DNA from: Thermothielavioides terrestris NRRL 8126
Lineage: Eukaryota > Ascomycota > Sordariomycetes > Sordariales > Chaetomiaceae
DNA: 64,000 nt
NCBI RefSeq assembly: GCF_000226115.1
Contig: NC_016459.1
Span: 2,837,501-2,901,500 of the forward strand
Reading direction: 5' to 3'
In this document: piece after piece, positions 35,108 through 46,484 of the stretch
Layout of the letters: each line of letters begins with the position of its first letter
Numbering within the stretch: position 1 is the stretch's first letter
The notes under the pieces: generated by a model
Seen by the model: the letters and a program-made list of their open reading frames with translations, nothing else
Told to the model about the DNA's origin: nothing
Databases searched by the model: none
Position numbers and translations under genes: made by a program

Positions 35108-35941
35108 ATGGCTACCGTCGAGCACTGCCTCTACTGCTTCGAGGTTCTAGCCGCTCACCTAGAGGACCGCAAGGCCATGACCCTGGCTGAAGTCCAAAAG
35201 TCGTGGGCCGAGTACGTCCGTTCCACGGAAGCCGAAGCCGAAGCCGAAACCGAAGTCGACAGCGCCAGCAAACCTGCCAAACGCCTCCCTGCCCTCCGCC
35301 GCATCACCGAAGCCTCCTCCTCCTCCTCCTCCAGCACGGCCTCCTCCGCCTCCAACAGCACCCTCTCGCTGAGCCCGGACACGCCCGACACCTCCGCGGC
35401 AGACTCGGAGGTGGCCCTGCCGGAGCCGCTCACCGAGTCCCCGCTGTTCGTCACCTGGAACACGGTCTCGCCGCGGCACGGCGGCCGGTCCCTGCGCGGG
35501 TGCATCGGCACGTTCGAGGCGCAGGAGCTGGACGAGGGGCTGGCCTCGTACGCGCTGATCTCGGCGCTGCAGGACACGCGCTTCAGCCCGGTGCAGGCGC
35601 GCGAGCTGCCGTCGCTCGAGGTCGCCGTCACGCTGCTGACCGACTTCGAGGACGCCGCCGACGCCATGGACTGGCGCCTCGGCACCCACGGCCTGCGCAT
35701 CTCGTTCCACCACCACGGCCGCCGCTACGGCGCCACCTACCTGCCCGACGTGGCCGTCGAGCAGGGCTGGACCAAGGAGGAGACGCTGGTCAGCCTGATG
35801 CGCAAGGCCGGCTGGGTCGGCCGCAGGGATCGGTGGCACGAGGTCGAGCTGAAGGTCGTCCGGTATCAGGGCAAGAAGGAGAGCTTGGAGTACGCCGAGT
35901 TCAAGCGGTGGAGGGACTGGGTTGACAAGGGCGGGAAATGA
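35108..35941 (+). CDS. AMMECR1-domain protein
   Basis: A single exon of 277 residues. The start is the ATG in GCCGCCATGG, a strong initiation context. The family signature LRGCIGTF is present at about residue 138, preceded by SPLFVTWNT and followed by LDEGLASYALISALQDTRFSPVQ. Later parts (LEVAVTLLTDFEDAADAMDWRLGTHGLRISF, YGATYLPDVAVEQGWTKEETLVSLMRKAG) fit the two-subdomain AMMECR1 fold. Between residues 40 and 115 is a Ser/Glu/Ala-rich insertion, including EAEAEAETE and a Ser run, probably a disordered loop. The conserved cleft motif suggests a small-molecule or nucleic-acid related activity, but the biochemical function of eukaryotic AMMECR1 proteins is not settled. The protein is likely cytosolic or nuclear. 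Confidence 0.92.
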   Translation: MATVEHCLYCFEVLAAHLEDRKAMTLAEVQKSWAEYVRSTEAEAEAETEVDSASKPAKRLPALRRITEASSSSSSSTASSASNSTLSLSPDTPDTSAADSEVALPEPLTESPLFVTWNTVSPRHGGRSLRGCIGTFEAQELDEGLASYALISALQDTRFSPVQARELPSLEVAVTLLTDFEDAADAMDWRLGTHGLRISFHHHGRRYGATYLPDVAVEQGWTKEETLVSLMRKAGWVGRRDRWHEVELKVVRYQGKKESLEYAEFKRWRDWVDKGGK

Positions 35942-36767
35942 GGGGGGCTAAGGGGATGCTGCTTGAGCTGGGAGAGCCAAAGGGAATAGAGAGAATTGAG
36001 CATGTGAGGAGTACAGGATCGGGCTGGGCAGGGCTAGGGTTGGGCAGGTTCACGGGATACAGGGGCATCGGGACGGGTGGGCTTCGGGAATATCGGCTGG
36101 GCGTTTGGGACGGCTAGAGGATGGGCGCGGCGAGGGGAGCCCGGGCCTCGGGGTTGATGGTTGCTCTTTGCTCAACTTACCCAACTCACATACGGAGGGA
36201 GAACGGCCGTCTTTGGAGCGGGGGGATATGGCCTCGTTTCAGGGGCCGTTATCTCAGACTCTGAGAACAAGGACTTCATATTTCACAAAACTTGCTGGGC
36301 TATGGTCCATCCTGTGAGACTGCTTACCATTAGCCCTAGAGCCGCTTTGAGCACTGGGTTGGGCCCGGACTGTTCCGCAAATCCCCGGAAGACACCCAGC
36401 CGATCCTTGGACTCAAAGCTCGCCTCACCAGAATTCAGCACCATAGTAGACAGATAACGAAAAGGTGTGTCGCTCATAATCATGCCGTCAATGGGAAGAC
36501 CGGCCTCTTTGTTCGCAACTCCAACGACGCCTCCGGTAGTATCCCTACAGAAACTAACCCAGCAGAACCCCAACAACAGGGAGAAACTTGCACGCGAGAT
36601 GCCCATTTCCCTTTCAAACCCAAGCTAACCATGGTATCTTGACTTGCTCCCATGCTCCGTCCCATAAACAGTACAAGACAGTCCCGCCAACTCCTCGCTA
36701 ACCCTTCGACCGAAACAGTCCCATACGCAGCTTACACACAATCACAAGAGACAAGGAGAGGGGAAGG
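35942..36767. other. Intergenic spacer between convergent genes
   Basis: This lies between the AMMECR1 gene (plus) and the Ras-like gene (minus), so it should hold only terminators and 3' flanks. No gene is seen. A 107-residue minus frame at 36283-36606 has no family signal. Confidence 0.55.
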
Positions 36768-37697
36768 CTACCAGCAGCGCAGCTTCCTCCAGAACCCCCC
36801 ATTCCCCCGACCGACGCGATCGCCCTTGATATTCGGGCCGCGCGTGCCCATCGCCCTGCCCTGACCACCGGCCCCACCACCAGCCCGCTTCTCGTCCCCC
36901 TCGTCCTCCCCGGCGGGCGGCAGCGGCGTCAGCGGCTTGGTCATGCCCCTGCTGCTGGCGGCCAGCTCGGCGTCGGCGGCGCCCGAGGCGGCCAGGCGGC
37001 GGGCCTCGACGACGCGGCGCACCAGTAGCGCGAACGTCTCCTCGATGTTGACCTCGAGCCGCGCGCTCGTCTCCATGAAGCCGCAGCCGCGCCGGCGCGC
37101 CCACTCGAGCCCCACGGCCGCGGGCACCTGCCGGCTGTCCTGCAGGTCGCACTTGTTGCCGGCCACGATCTTGACCGGCGGCACCGTCTTGGCGCCGGAG
37201 CCGGCGCCGCCCGCCGCCAGCCGGTTGTGCAGCAGGTGGTGGTGGTGCGGGGCGTCGCCCAGGTCCGGCAGCGTCGGCGACATGTGCAGGCCGGTCAGGC
37301 CGGCGCGGCGGGCGCGGGCCGCGTTGTCGAGCCGCGTCTCGGCCTCCATGTCGATCAGCTCGTTGAAGTAGTCGAGCGCGTCGAGCGAGGCGCGCGACGT
37401 GATGTCGTAGACGAGCAGGAAGGCGTCGGCGCCCAGGTTCGACGTCGCCCACATGCCGCGGTACTCCTCCTGGCCGGCCGTGTCGGTCAGGCTGAGGTGG
37501 TACACCACGCCGTCGATCCGGCGCGTCACGCTGTAGCTGTCCTCGATCGTCGGGTCGTACTCGCTCGTCCACTGGCTCCGGACCAGGCGCAGGGTGATGG
37601 AGGACTTGCCGCAGCCGCCGTCGCCGCAGATCGTGATGGAGATGGGCACCGGCAGCTGCGAGGCGTCAGACGCCGATGGCGTGTGCACGGGTTTCAT
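36768..37697 (-). CDS. Divergent Ras-like small GTPase with long insertion
   Basis: A single exon of 309 residues with all Ras nucleotide-binding motifs: G1 GDGGCGKSS, switch I YDPTIEDSY, G3 DTAGQEEYRGM, G4 NKCD and G5 ETSA. It should cycle between GDP and GTP states as a membrane-associated switch. Two things are unusual. About 40 extra residues lie between the G3 region and G4, including ARARRAGLTGLHMSP and a HHHHLLHNR stretch. The C-terminal tail is long and Gly/Arg-rich and ends WRKLRCW, so no CAAX prenylation box is present, although one Cys lies next to last. A small intron near the stop could change the tail, but no convincing one was found. The 5' leader is almost purely A and G. The RasGAP gene at 9.6 kb is a possible regulator only in principle. 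Confidence 0.88.
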   Translation of the reverse strand: MKPVHTPSASDASQLPVPISITICGDGGCGKSSITLRLVRSQWTSEYDPTIEDSYSVTRRIDGVVYHLSLTDTAGQEEYRGMWATSNLGADAFLLVYDITSRASLDALDYFNELIDMEAETRLDNAARARRAGLTGLHMSPTLPDLGDAPHHHHLLHNRLAAGGAGSGAKTVPPVKIVAGNKCDLQDSRQVPAAVGLEWARRRGCGFMETSARLEVNIEETFALLVRRVVEARRLAASGAADAELAASSRGMTKPLTPLPPAGEDEGDEKRAGGGAGGQGRAMGTRGPNIKGDRVGRGNGGFWRKLRCW

Positions 37698-37756
37698 ATT
37701 TTTTTCTTCTTTTTTTTTCTTTTTTTTCTTTTTTTTTCTTTTTTTTTCTTTCCTTT
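37698..37756. repeat. Pure T/C tract (A/G on the coding strand) directly upstream of the Ras-like start
   Basis: Nearly sixty bases of T with single C residues abut the initiation codon. On the mRNA this is an A-rich leader of roughly A8-9G units. It may favour initiation or simply be a slippage product. Confidence 0.85.
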
Positions 37757-38873
37757 CGGAGGAGGTTAGTTTAGGTGGCTTTGCTAGAACAATTGGCGTG
37801 CTACGGCATGCAGCGCGTGGGCAGCAGAGTGTCCGCTGTCACGATCAGCTGGCGTCAACCAGCCGCGAAGAAAATGTGGTTAGGGATGGCGACACCGCGC
37901 GACGCGTAAAGCCGAGTGATGATGAATGAGCGGAACGAGGCTCTTGCTTGAGAGAGAGCACCTCGGCTTATGCTCTGCCAATAAGCGCCTAGGCGCGGCC
38001 TGCCCTCAACGGGACGGCACGCGGCTCTGGGGGGTCGGGGTCGTGTTTGACGCGGCGTCGCAAACAAGCTGAGAGAGAAGGTTCCAGGTCGGTGGTGGGG
38101 CACAAAACGCGACGTCACACTGGCAAACAAGCTGTGCAACGAGGAGGCAGACGCAAGAATGTAGCCGAAACGAGTGAAACACGCACGTCAGCGAAATCGT
38201 GAGGAAGAAACAGTAGTTGGTGACTGAGATGCTGTAGAAAAGCAAAGCCTGTTACGCCGTGGGAGGTAGCACTCGGTTGGCCAACCAGCGACGAAAATTG
38301 AAAAGGAGTCGCGACCGGCTTAACTCCATTCATCCAAATCTTTCGGCATCACCGAAATTGCACACAGGGCAGCAAGTGGCCGTGAAATGGCAGCACGCCA
38401 AATGAGCTAGAACAGAAATTTCCTTTGTTTTCCTCTTTCGGCCGGAAAACCATGACTAAGGAGGCTGATGGTGAATTTTGCAAGCTCAATGATGGAAGCC
38501 GGAAGTCTGCTGGCAGTAATTCGGTAGTTATTCCGCACAGGAGCATGGGAGAAACGTTCGTCGTTGGCATGTTGATTCGCGAGTTATCCAGGGTTAGGGT
38601 TTCCCTTATCTGTCAAATCACTGATCCTTGTGTCGCATCAGCCAGCTTGGCAGATGCAACTTTAATTCACACAGTTAACAAGTGAACGTTAGCTACGTAT
38701 AAGTTGAGTGACCGAGGTTCTCACGGAAATCAAACCAATTGCTCAGAGGGCCCAACTCTGACACCACTCGAAAACCCTAAACACCTAAGCACCACCCATC
38801 ATTGAACTTGTTGCCTCTCGCACACCTGGACGCACACACATGCGCACACACTCGTCCAAAAACAAAACAAAAC

Positions 38874-38970
<97 letters not shown>

Positions 38971-39134
38971 AGTTAACACCTTATCCCTCCTATGAACCTG
39001 TCTGCCAGATAAAAGACGACATTACCGACTAGCAAGCGGCTTAGGCCGCTGCTGCATTTGCCCGTCTTTCCCACCACAGCCCGTGTAACACTCGAAGAGT
39101 TGCGGTGGTGACCGGCCAACAAGTTCCCCATTAC
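37757..39134. other. Intergenic spacer with homopolymer
   Basis: No gene is supported. It holds the Ras-like promoter, two telomere-like boxes (38591-38602 and 38771-38781) and the (CAA)n-A50 tract. Confidence 0.55.
38875..38966 (+). repeat. (CAA)n run followed by A50
   Basis: About fourteen CAA units (38875-38916) pass directly into fifty A residues (38917-38966). The order on the plus strand is like an A-rich 3' tail, but no target-site duplication or element body was found beside it. Confidence 0.95.
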
Positions 39135-40487
39135 TTACGATCGGAGAGGCAGCAAATTGTGTGATTCCGGCTGCCCATCTCCTTTCGTCTGTGCCGGCTT
39201 AAACACCCAACCCGGGTGTCCGACCATAAGGCAATACACAGAGACAATAACCAAGCTAGTCAATGTCACGCCGAGTTAGTATTTGCCCACTGACATGAAA
39301 CAAAACAGACAGGGAGCAGCCAGGATTGTTGAGCAACAGAGAATCAGGAAGAAAAATCAAAAACGGAACACAAACGCCAGAGGAGAAACAGGAGAGACAC
39401 TTACACCCCCTCAAACCCGATGAACAACCCCTCGTCGTGAATCAGATCACCCTGATAGCCGTCATGCAACTCCGCCAGGCGGTACGAGCAGCGGGCCAGG
39501 GTAAGCAGGATGGCGGCGGCCAAGAAGCCGAAGAAGATTTTCAGCCGGGTCGCCGAGACAGCAGCAGCAGGAGCAGCAGCAGCAACAGCTGCACCCCCAC
39601 CACCACCATAACCGGCATCGCCACCATCATCGGAATCACCATCACCCCCGCCGCCGGTGGCGTTGACGCTCACGCATCCCCCCCGACGGCCGCGCGAGCG
39701 CGCGTAGCGGATCAGGTAGTCGGCGAACAGGCCGCAGAACAGCAGCATGGTGAAGACCTGGAGGCCGAGCCCGACGAGGGCGAGGTCGACGCCGACCTGG
39801 CTGGAGCCGGAGCTGGACGTCGACAGGCCGCCGCCGGCGGCCTGGAGGGCGAGCGAGACGAGGTCGCAGGGGATGAAGAGGGAGTAGAACAGGCGGGGGT
39901 TGAAGCGGGAGAGGGCCGGGGAGAAGTGATTGACGCTGAGCGTGTTTGGCTGAATGTTAGCGCTTGGCGTGGGTGGTAAAGCGTTGCGGGAAGGGGGGAA
40001 GGTCGGGGGAACGCCAGGACTCACGCGAGCGCGAGGGTGACGTAGAGGGCGGCGCAGTAGTAGACTGGCACGGTGGTGACGCAGACTGGGCGGTGGTTCG
40101 ATCGCGTGTGTTAGTCCGAGTCCCTGAGTTCGGTAGGTATGGTGGTGATGTGGCCAAGAACTGACTGATCTGCAACATGAACGCGCTAAAGTTGAACGGG
40201 TTGTAGTACATCATCACGCGGCCAATGTAGCCGATGATGGCGCTGGCGGCGGCAAGCAGCATGCAGCCCATGAACCACCACTGTTTCCACCGGATGCCGA
40301 GGTACGTGTGGATCACGGCGGAGAGCCCGTACAGGGCAATGAAGGTGGTGTTGGCGGCGAGCGAGGGCCGGTAGCCGTACACGGAAAGCTCCACGGGGCA
40401 TATGTCGAGCGTGCAGTTGGCGTGGGGCCCGAACACCACGACGTACGGCGGCGGCTTCGGCACCAGGTCACTGGCGTTGGAAAACAT
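39135..40487 (-). CDS. RTA1-like seven-helix membrane protein
   Basis: The model is four exons, 40487-40166, 40085-40025, 39962-39405 and 39255-39135, giving 353 residues. Family landmarks are the N-terminal CPVELSVYGYRPSLAANTTFIALYG, GYIGRVMMYYNPF, SRFNPRLFYSLFIPCDLVSLALQAAGGG, CSYRLAELHDGYQGDLIHDEGLFIGFEG and, after a 149-nt intron, VLVIVSVYCLMVGHPGWVF. The last exon restores helix 7; without it the frame stops right after FEGV. Seven hydrophobic segments are expected. A Gly/Asp/Ala-rich cytosolic loop (GGGGDGDSDDGGDAGYGGGGG) between helices 5 and 6 is a lineage insertion. Yeast relatives (Rta1, Rsb1) are linked to lipid translocation and resistance to 7-aminocholesterol and sphingoid bases, but substrates of filamentous members are mostly unknown. 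The acceptor of intron 2 (CCAAG/C) is less certain. Confidence 0.88.
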
Positions 40488-41075
40488 GATCGCTGCTATG
40501 GCCAGGACCCGAGGAGTGAGGCATGTCCCATGGGGGTAGAGGGCGATCGGGAGCCATTTAAATAGGGAGCAGAGCCAGACCAGGCGGCCTCCTAGAAGCA
40601 GAAGAAACTACCGTGTAATCATAGACGCCGTGATCGACACAAACTGTTGTTCTGGTCGATTGCAGCCTCGTGGCACAAGAAGAAGGCTTCGGCCGCGGAC
40701 TCGAGCGCGATTGGTTTAATCGTACAGTTTCTACGCAGTTCAGTGTATGTAAGAGGCTTGGTTGCGTTTGTGCCAAGACTCAAGCGGGCCAGATTACGAG
40801 GCGGTTCGGATTGAATCCGAGAGCAACGAGAGAGGTGCCTGAGTGGCTAAGTATTCTGTGCTTTCTGTGCCAGGGGACCCGTGGTGATCTGTCTGCGTAA
40901 ATAAGCTTACCATTTCTGCCTGGAACCTAAAACAACTAGTCTAGATTCGATGTTGCAGTCTTCGCAATGGCGTGAAGCCACCTCAGCAAGGAGCTTTCCA
41001 AGCATAGGATGCCAGGTGTCTGACCCGATCAGCAGCTCTTGAGCATCCATTTTGCCCAACACCCAACGCACAGAC

Positions 41076-41077
<2 letters not shown>
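40488..41077. other. Intergenic spacer
   Basis: This is the promoter side of the RTA1-like gene. No gene is seen. Confidence 0.55.

Positions 41078-41134
<57 letters not shown>
41078..41134. repeat. T57 homopolymer
   Basis: Fifty-seven T residues. On the minus strand this is A57, placed about 60 nt downstream of the end of the HET pseudogene's open frame. Confidence 0.95.
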
Positions 41135-41135
<1 letters not shown>

Positions 41136-41194
41136 ATTCGTTACCATACCCGGGCTGTGTCGTTTTCGAAGGCACAAGCGCTGGAGGTAAGTTC

Positions 41195-42420
41195 TCAAAG
41201 TCCTTTGCCAAGACCAAGATGGAGAACCCTCTGAGAACGGTGGCGTGGGAGACTGCCAGATATCAGCCCCAGCTTGCCATGCTGATGCAGGAAGGGTCCT
41301 CTCATCCTCCCGGCGTCGCCGTCCTTGGCAACTTTGGGGGAGAAAAGGACTGCCTGCAAGACCTCGGCGACCTCGGGCGAAGTCGCCCCATCATGGGCTT
41401 CTGAAGCCTGCAGACATACAGCTATCCCGTTAGCACTGACCAACATGTCCCAGCTGGCTGGTAAGGTCACGCGCTGAATGTCAGGGTCTATGGGACGCTT
41501 GACAATGCCGCCCTCGGAGCGGGTGCCTAAGTTATGCAGCCCTTCAAAGCAATGCAATGCAAGGCCAAAAGTTTGAAAGGCCATGACGCTGCCGACCAGT
41601 CTCTCAAGAAAATCGCAAGGGTTGCCACGACTCCGTTCCCTTGTCACAGCGTCGATCATCTCGCCGTCCATGATCCTGTGCAAGAAGCTGGCAGATCTTG
41701 TCCCTGTAATGAAAGGGACTCTCTGCCCGGGTTTTTCAAGCACCAGTTTGGGAGCCCGGGGGCCGGGGCGATCCGGCGACTCTGTCGCCAGTACTCGAGA
41801 ATCATGACTTTCATGGCGCTGCCGTAGACCTCCATTGCGCCCGCACCACAGCCGCCGCGCCAGCGCGATCTCCTGCACCGTCCACATCGGCTTCCACCAG
41901 GCGAGGCCCGCCAACTTGACCAGGCCCGCGACGACGACGGCGTCGTGGTTGGCGAGTCCGAACGCCATGCCCAGCGAGCAGGACACCTTCTGCCGGTCCC
42001 CCCCAAGGCAGCAAAGGGCCATTGCCATCGCCATTGCCGCTGCGGTTGCCGTAGACGATGCGCGCAGCCGTCCCGGGGCCGAGCCTGTCGAGTGCCTGGA
42101 TGAAGTTCCCATCGCGGTATCTGTGTCCGCGTCACCCCGGCCGAGCCAGACGACGACCTGGGTCGCTCAGGCGTGAATCCGTCCCATCATTTCCACCTGG
42201 GCATTGCGCTCGCTGATGTCCTCCTGGTTGATGCACCGCGAGTCAACTGAGTGTGCGCGACGCGGCTGAGTGTCTGAGCACTCTCAGTGCGTCATGATGG
42301 TGGGTGCGGATGAGGACGGGTTGGCCGTCGATGAGGATGGTGTGAGCCGAGGGTCAATTCCCCAGCCGGGCTTAGGCAACCTTGCAGACCCAGAGGAGCT
42401 CGGCGACCGTTGGATCCCAC
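41195..42420 (-). pseudogene. Decayed HET-domain (heterokaryon incompatibility) gene
   Basis: HET-domain pieces appear in order on the minus strand but in different frames: ILIDGQPVLIRTHHHDALRV (about 42340-42280), then VDSRCINQEDISERNAQV and EMMGRIHA (42245-42170), then a TGA stop at 42169-42167, then ATQVVVWLGRGDADTDTAM, then in a shifted frame NFIQALDRLGPGTAARIVYG. After another shift near a G7 run comes WWKPMWTVQEIALARRLWCG, then AMEVYGSAMKVMILEYWRQ in yet another frame. At least three frameshifts and one stop are needed, so the gene is broken unless the assembly is wrong here. Intact HET proteins trigger cell death when unlike fungal strains fuse. The downstream frame stays open to 41195 with uncertain meaning. 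The TGA could come from CGA by one C-to-T change. Confidence 0.75.
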
Positions 42421-42987
42421 AGCGGTTGGGCCACGGACACAAGTGACAGAACAGGTTGCCTTGTGGCTGTTGGAGACCTGGAGATGCCCTCCAGCCGCCG
42501 AAGTATATGCACATGTGAAGTGGAGCGAGGAGCCGCAGGGGGGGAACGTGGCCTCCCTCCCCGCTTTTCCCACGTGCTCAATTTGGGGGTTTCTTTTTAG
42601 CAAAGCGCATGAGCCTTCGGCGGTTGACATTTAGGCAATGAGGGAGACGCCCCGTGAGGTTGAGGCCCGGGGATGAGCCACGTCCCACGCTTTGTCCAAC
42701 CCCAACTCGGTCGGCAGGGATGGACGCTCTTGTGCCGGCGCGGCAGGGGTCCAGAAGGCGTCCGATTTCGCGGCATTTCGGCCTTCTTCCCGCTCGGCTG
42801 ACACGGCTGTGGGGCTCGCCCGCGGGACGCCGAGGCGAGGTGTGGGGGGACGTGGGCGGCCGGCCGAACCGGAGCCGTAGGCAAAATTCGAGATGGACCT
42901 CTGACTCCACCAAGACGCTCTCTTCCAAGCATCGCAACTTCATCCTTGTTGTTCATGCCAGAGCAGACCCGGTGACGCTGACCGAAG
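42421..42987. other. Spacer between HET pseudogene and decarboxylase
   Basis: This is the former promoter side of the HET gene and the promoter of the decarboxylase. Fragments of the HET N-terminus may extend into the low end, but nothing convincing was found. Confidence 0.45.
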
Positions 42988-43837
42988 ATGAACGGGGTCC
43001 ACGACGGCCAGCCCCTGAACAGGGCAGACGAGGTCGAGCACGTAAGTGCCATGGAACATGAGGTCAACAGCCCTCGCTAAGCACAGCTCTAACACACGGC
43101 AACAGCTCATTGACGCCGTGAAAGCCCTCATCCTTCCCTTCATCCGGGCGGCTGATGAGGCCGTTCCATCAAGGGCCGCTGGAGAACTGCTTCCTAACAA
43201 GGAGGGAGTTGTCCAGAATGCCCTGGTCAACGCGCGGAAACCCGAGGATCTAGTTCGCGAGCTATCCCTTTGCCTGCCGGAAGGGCCGGGGCTCGGCGAG
43301 GACGGGCTGCTCCGGGCGATCGGGGATATTCTCAAGTACAGTGTCAACACGTGGGACCAGGGCTTCATGGACAAGCTGTATGCCAGCACCAACCCAGTGC
43401 GTCCTACGTCCTGCCAGCCCACCCCCCCGCCGATCTACCTATTTTGACTCTGATCGTTCTGTCCCAGGTTGGCGTCGTCTCCGAGCTGCTTCTCGGCGTC
43501 TTGAACACAAACGTGAGCGGATGCCTACCCCTGGGGAGAGTGCCGGTGCCCCCCTGGTGACCACGACTAACGCATCGACAGGTGCATGTCTACCAAGTTT
43601 CGCCAGCCCTGACCGTCATAGAAAAGCACACGGCCCAGAAGCTGGCCAGGCTCTTCGGCTTCACCGGCCCGCGCGCAGGCGGCATTACGTGCCAGGGCGG
43701 CAGCTCGTCCAACCTGACGTCCATCGTCATCGCGCGCAACACGCTGTACCCGGAGAGCAAGACCCGGGGCAACCAGTGCGCCACGGGTTCCTTTATCCTC
43801 TTCACCAGCGAGCACGGCCGTACGTCAAATTTGAACC

Positions 43838-43898
<61 letters not shown>

Positions 43899-45021
43899 CA
43901 ACCACGGTCTCGGATAGCTCTTTCATGCTCCCGAGACGGTTCCTTTCTCCCGAGCTGCTTCCCGATGTTCCGTTCAACATAGAACTAACTCGTACTGGTA
44001 AACAGACTACTCGGTCGAGAAAGCCGCCGTGACATGCGGGCTGGGGTCGTCGTCCGTCTGGACGGTCCCCGTCGACGACGCAGGACGCATGGATCCCTCC
44101 GCGCTGCGGCGGCTCGTGCAGCGCGCGCGTGCGGAGGGCAACACGCCGTTGTACGTCAACGCGACGGCTGGCACGACCGTGCTGGGCTCGTACGACCCGA
44201 TCGAGGCCGTCGCGGCCGTGTGCCGCGAGTTCGGCCTGTGGCTGCACGTCGATGCGAGCTGGGGCGGCCCGGCCATCTTCTCGCCGCGCCACCGCCACAA
44301 GCTCGCCGGCGCCCACCTCGCCAACTCGCTGACCGTCAACCCGCACAAGATGCTCAACGTGCCCGTCACCTGCTCCTTCCTGCTCGGCCCGGACACCGCC
44401 GTCTTCCACCGCGCCAACACCCTCCCGGCCGGCTACCTCTTCCACTCAACCGCCAGCAGCGCACCCAACCCGCCCCAACCGGCAACAACCATCACCACCA
44501 CCACCACCCCAACCACAGCCACCCCCCCAACCCCTGCAGAAAACGGGGAGGAGGACGGCCCACCCGAAGAAGAAGTCTGGGACCTAGCCGACCTAACCCT
44601 CCAATGCGGCCGACGAGCCGACAGCCTCAAGCTGTTCCTGGCCTGGACGTACCACGGCGCGGGGGGGTTCGCGGCGCAGGTGGACCGGGGCTTCGCCGCG
44701 GCCGCGCGCCTGGCCGAGCTGGTGGCCGCGCATCCGGACCTGGCGCCCGTGTCGCCCAGCCCGCCGCCGTGCCTGCAGGTGTGCTTCTACTACGCGCCGC
44801 GGGGCGAGCTGGCGGCGGACCCGGCGGAGAATACGCGGCGCACGCGGGCGGTGGTGCATGCGCTGGTTGGGAGGGGGTTTATGGTTGATTACGCGCCTGG
44901 GAAGAGGGGGGCGTTCTTGAGGGTGGTGGTGAATTCCTTGACGTTGAGGGGGACGGTGGAGGGGTTGGTGAAGGCTGTGGCGGCGGTGGGGAGGGAGGTT
45001 GTTGGGGGGTTTTTAAACTAG
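42988..45021 (+). CDS. PLP-dependent group II decarboxylase (glutamate/cysteine sulfinate/diaminobutyrate decarboxylase-like)
   Basis: The model is five exons, 42988-43041, 43106-43396, 43468-43512, 43582-43819 and 44006-45021, giving 547 residues. The enzyme removes the alpha-carboxyl group of an amino acid using pyridoxal phosphate. Landmarks are NTWDQGFMDKLYASTNPVGVVSELLLGVLNTNVHVYQVSP, GGITCQGGSSSNLTSIVIAR, HVDASWGG with the pyridine-binding Asp292, and NPHKML with the Schiff-base Lys324. About residues 360-398 hold a Pro/Thr- then Glu-rich insertion after GYLFHSTA, in a place where relatives are compact. The substrate cannot be told from motifs. The overall layout fits cysteine sulfinate/2,4-diaminobutyrate-type members better than the short plant or bacterial GAD. 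Intron 4 (186 nt) contains a T56 run. The start Met is the first that splices cleanly into the helical HLIDAVKALILPF segment. Confidence 0.9.
43841..43896. repeat. T56 homopolymer inside intron 4 of the decarboxylase
   Basis: Fifty-six T residues begin 21 nt after the GTACGT donor. The usual branch-like sequence (AACTAACT) and AAACAG acceptor lie more than 90 nt downstream, so the run is not a normal polypyrimidine tract. Confidence 0.95.
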
Positions 45022-45277
45022 GTAGGAGGGCTGTACTATAGATAACGGACTTGGCTTGGTTGATGGCAGGCTGTTTCGCTGGGCCGGGGCAAGCCATGGG
45101 AGAACTTTGAGTGTGTGATAAATAGATTGCCAGTTACTGCGCGTGTCAAACTAGACTAGATTCAAGGAGCGTCCTTGTTGGCAGAAAATTCCCCCTTAAA
45201 GAGACCGTCGAGTGAAGAGACCCGTCATGTGCAACACTTCCTTCCAACTCTGCCCGGCTCGGCTCGGCTCGGCTCCC

Positions 45278-46471
<1,194 letters not shown>

Positions 46472-46484
46472 GGTTCGGGATTAT

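Noticed and set aside
9566..37697. RasGAP and Ras-like GTPase as a functional gene pair
   Set aside because: They are 25 kb apart with many unrelated genes between. Biochemical plausibility alone does not make a cluster.
38875..38966. (CAA)n-A50 as the tail of a retroelement insertion
   Set aside because: No element body, reverse-transcriptase fragment or target-site duplication was found beside it. It is kept only as a repeat.
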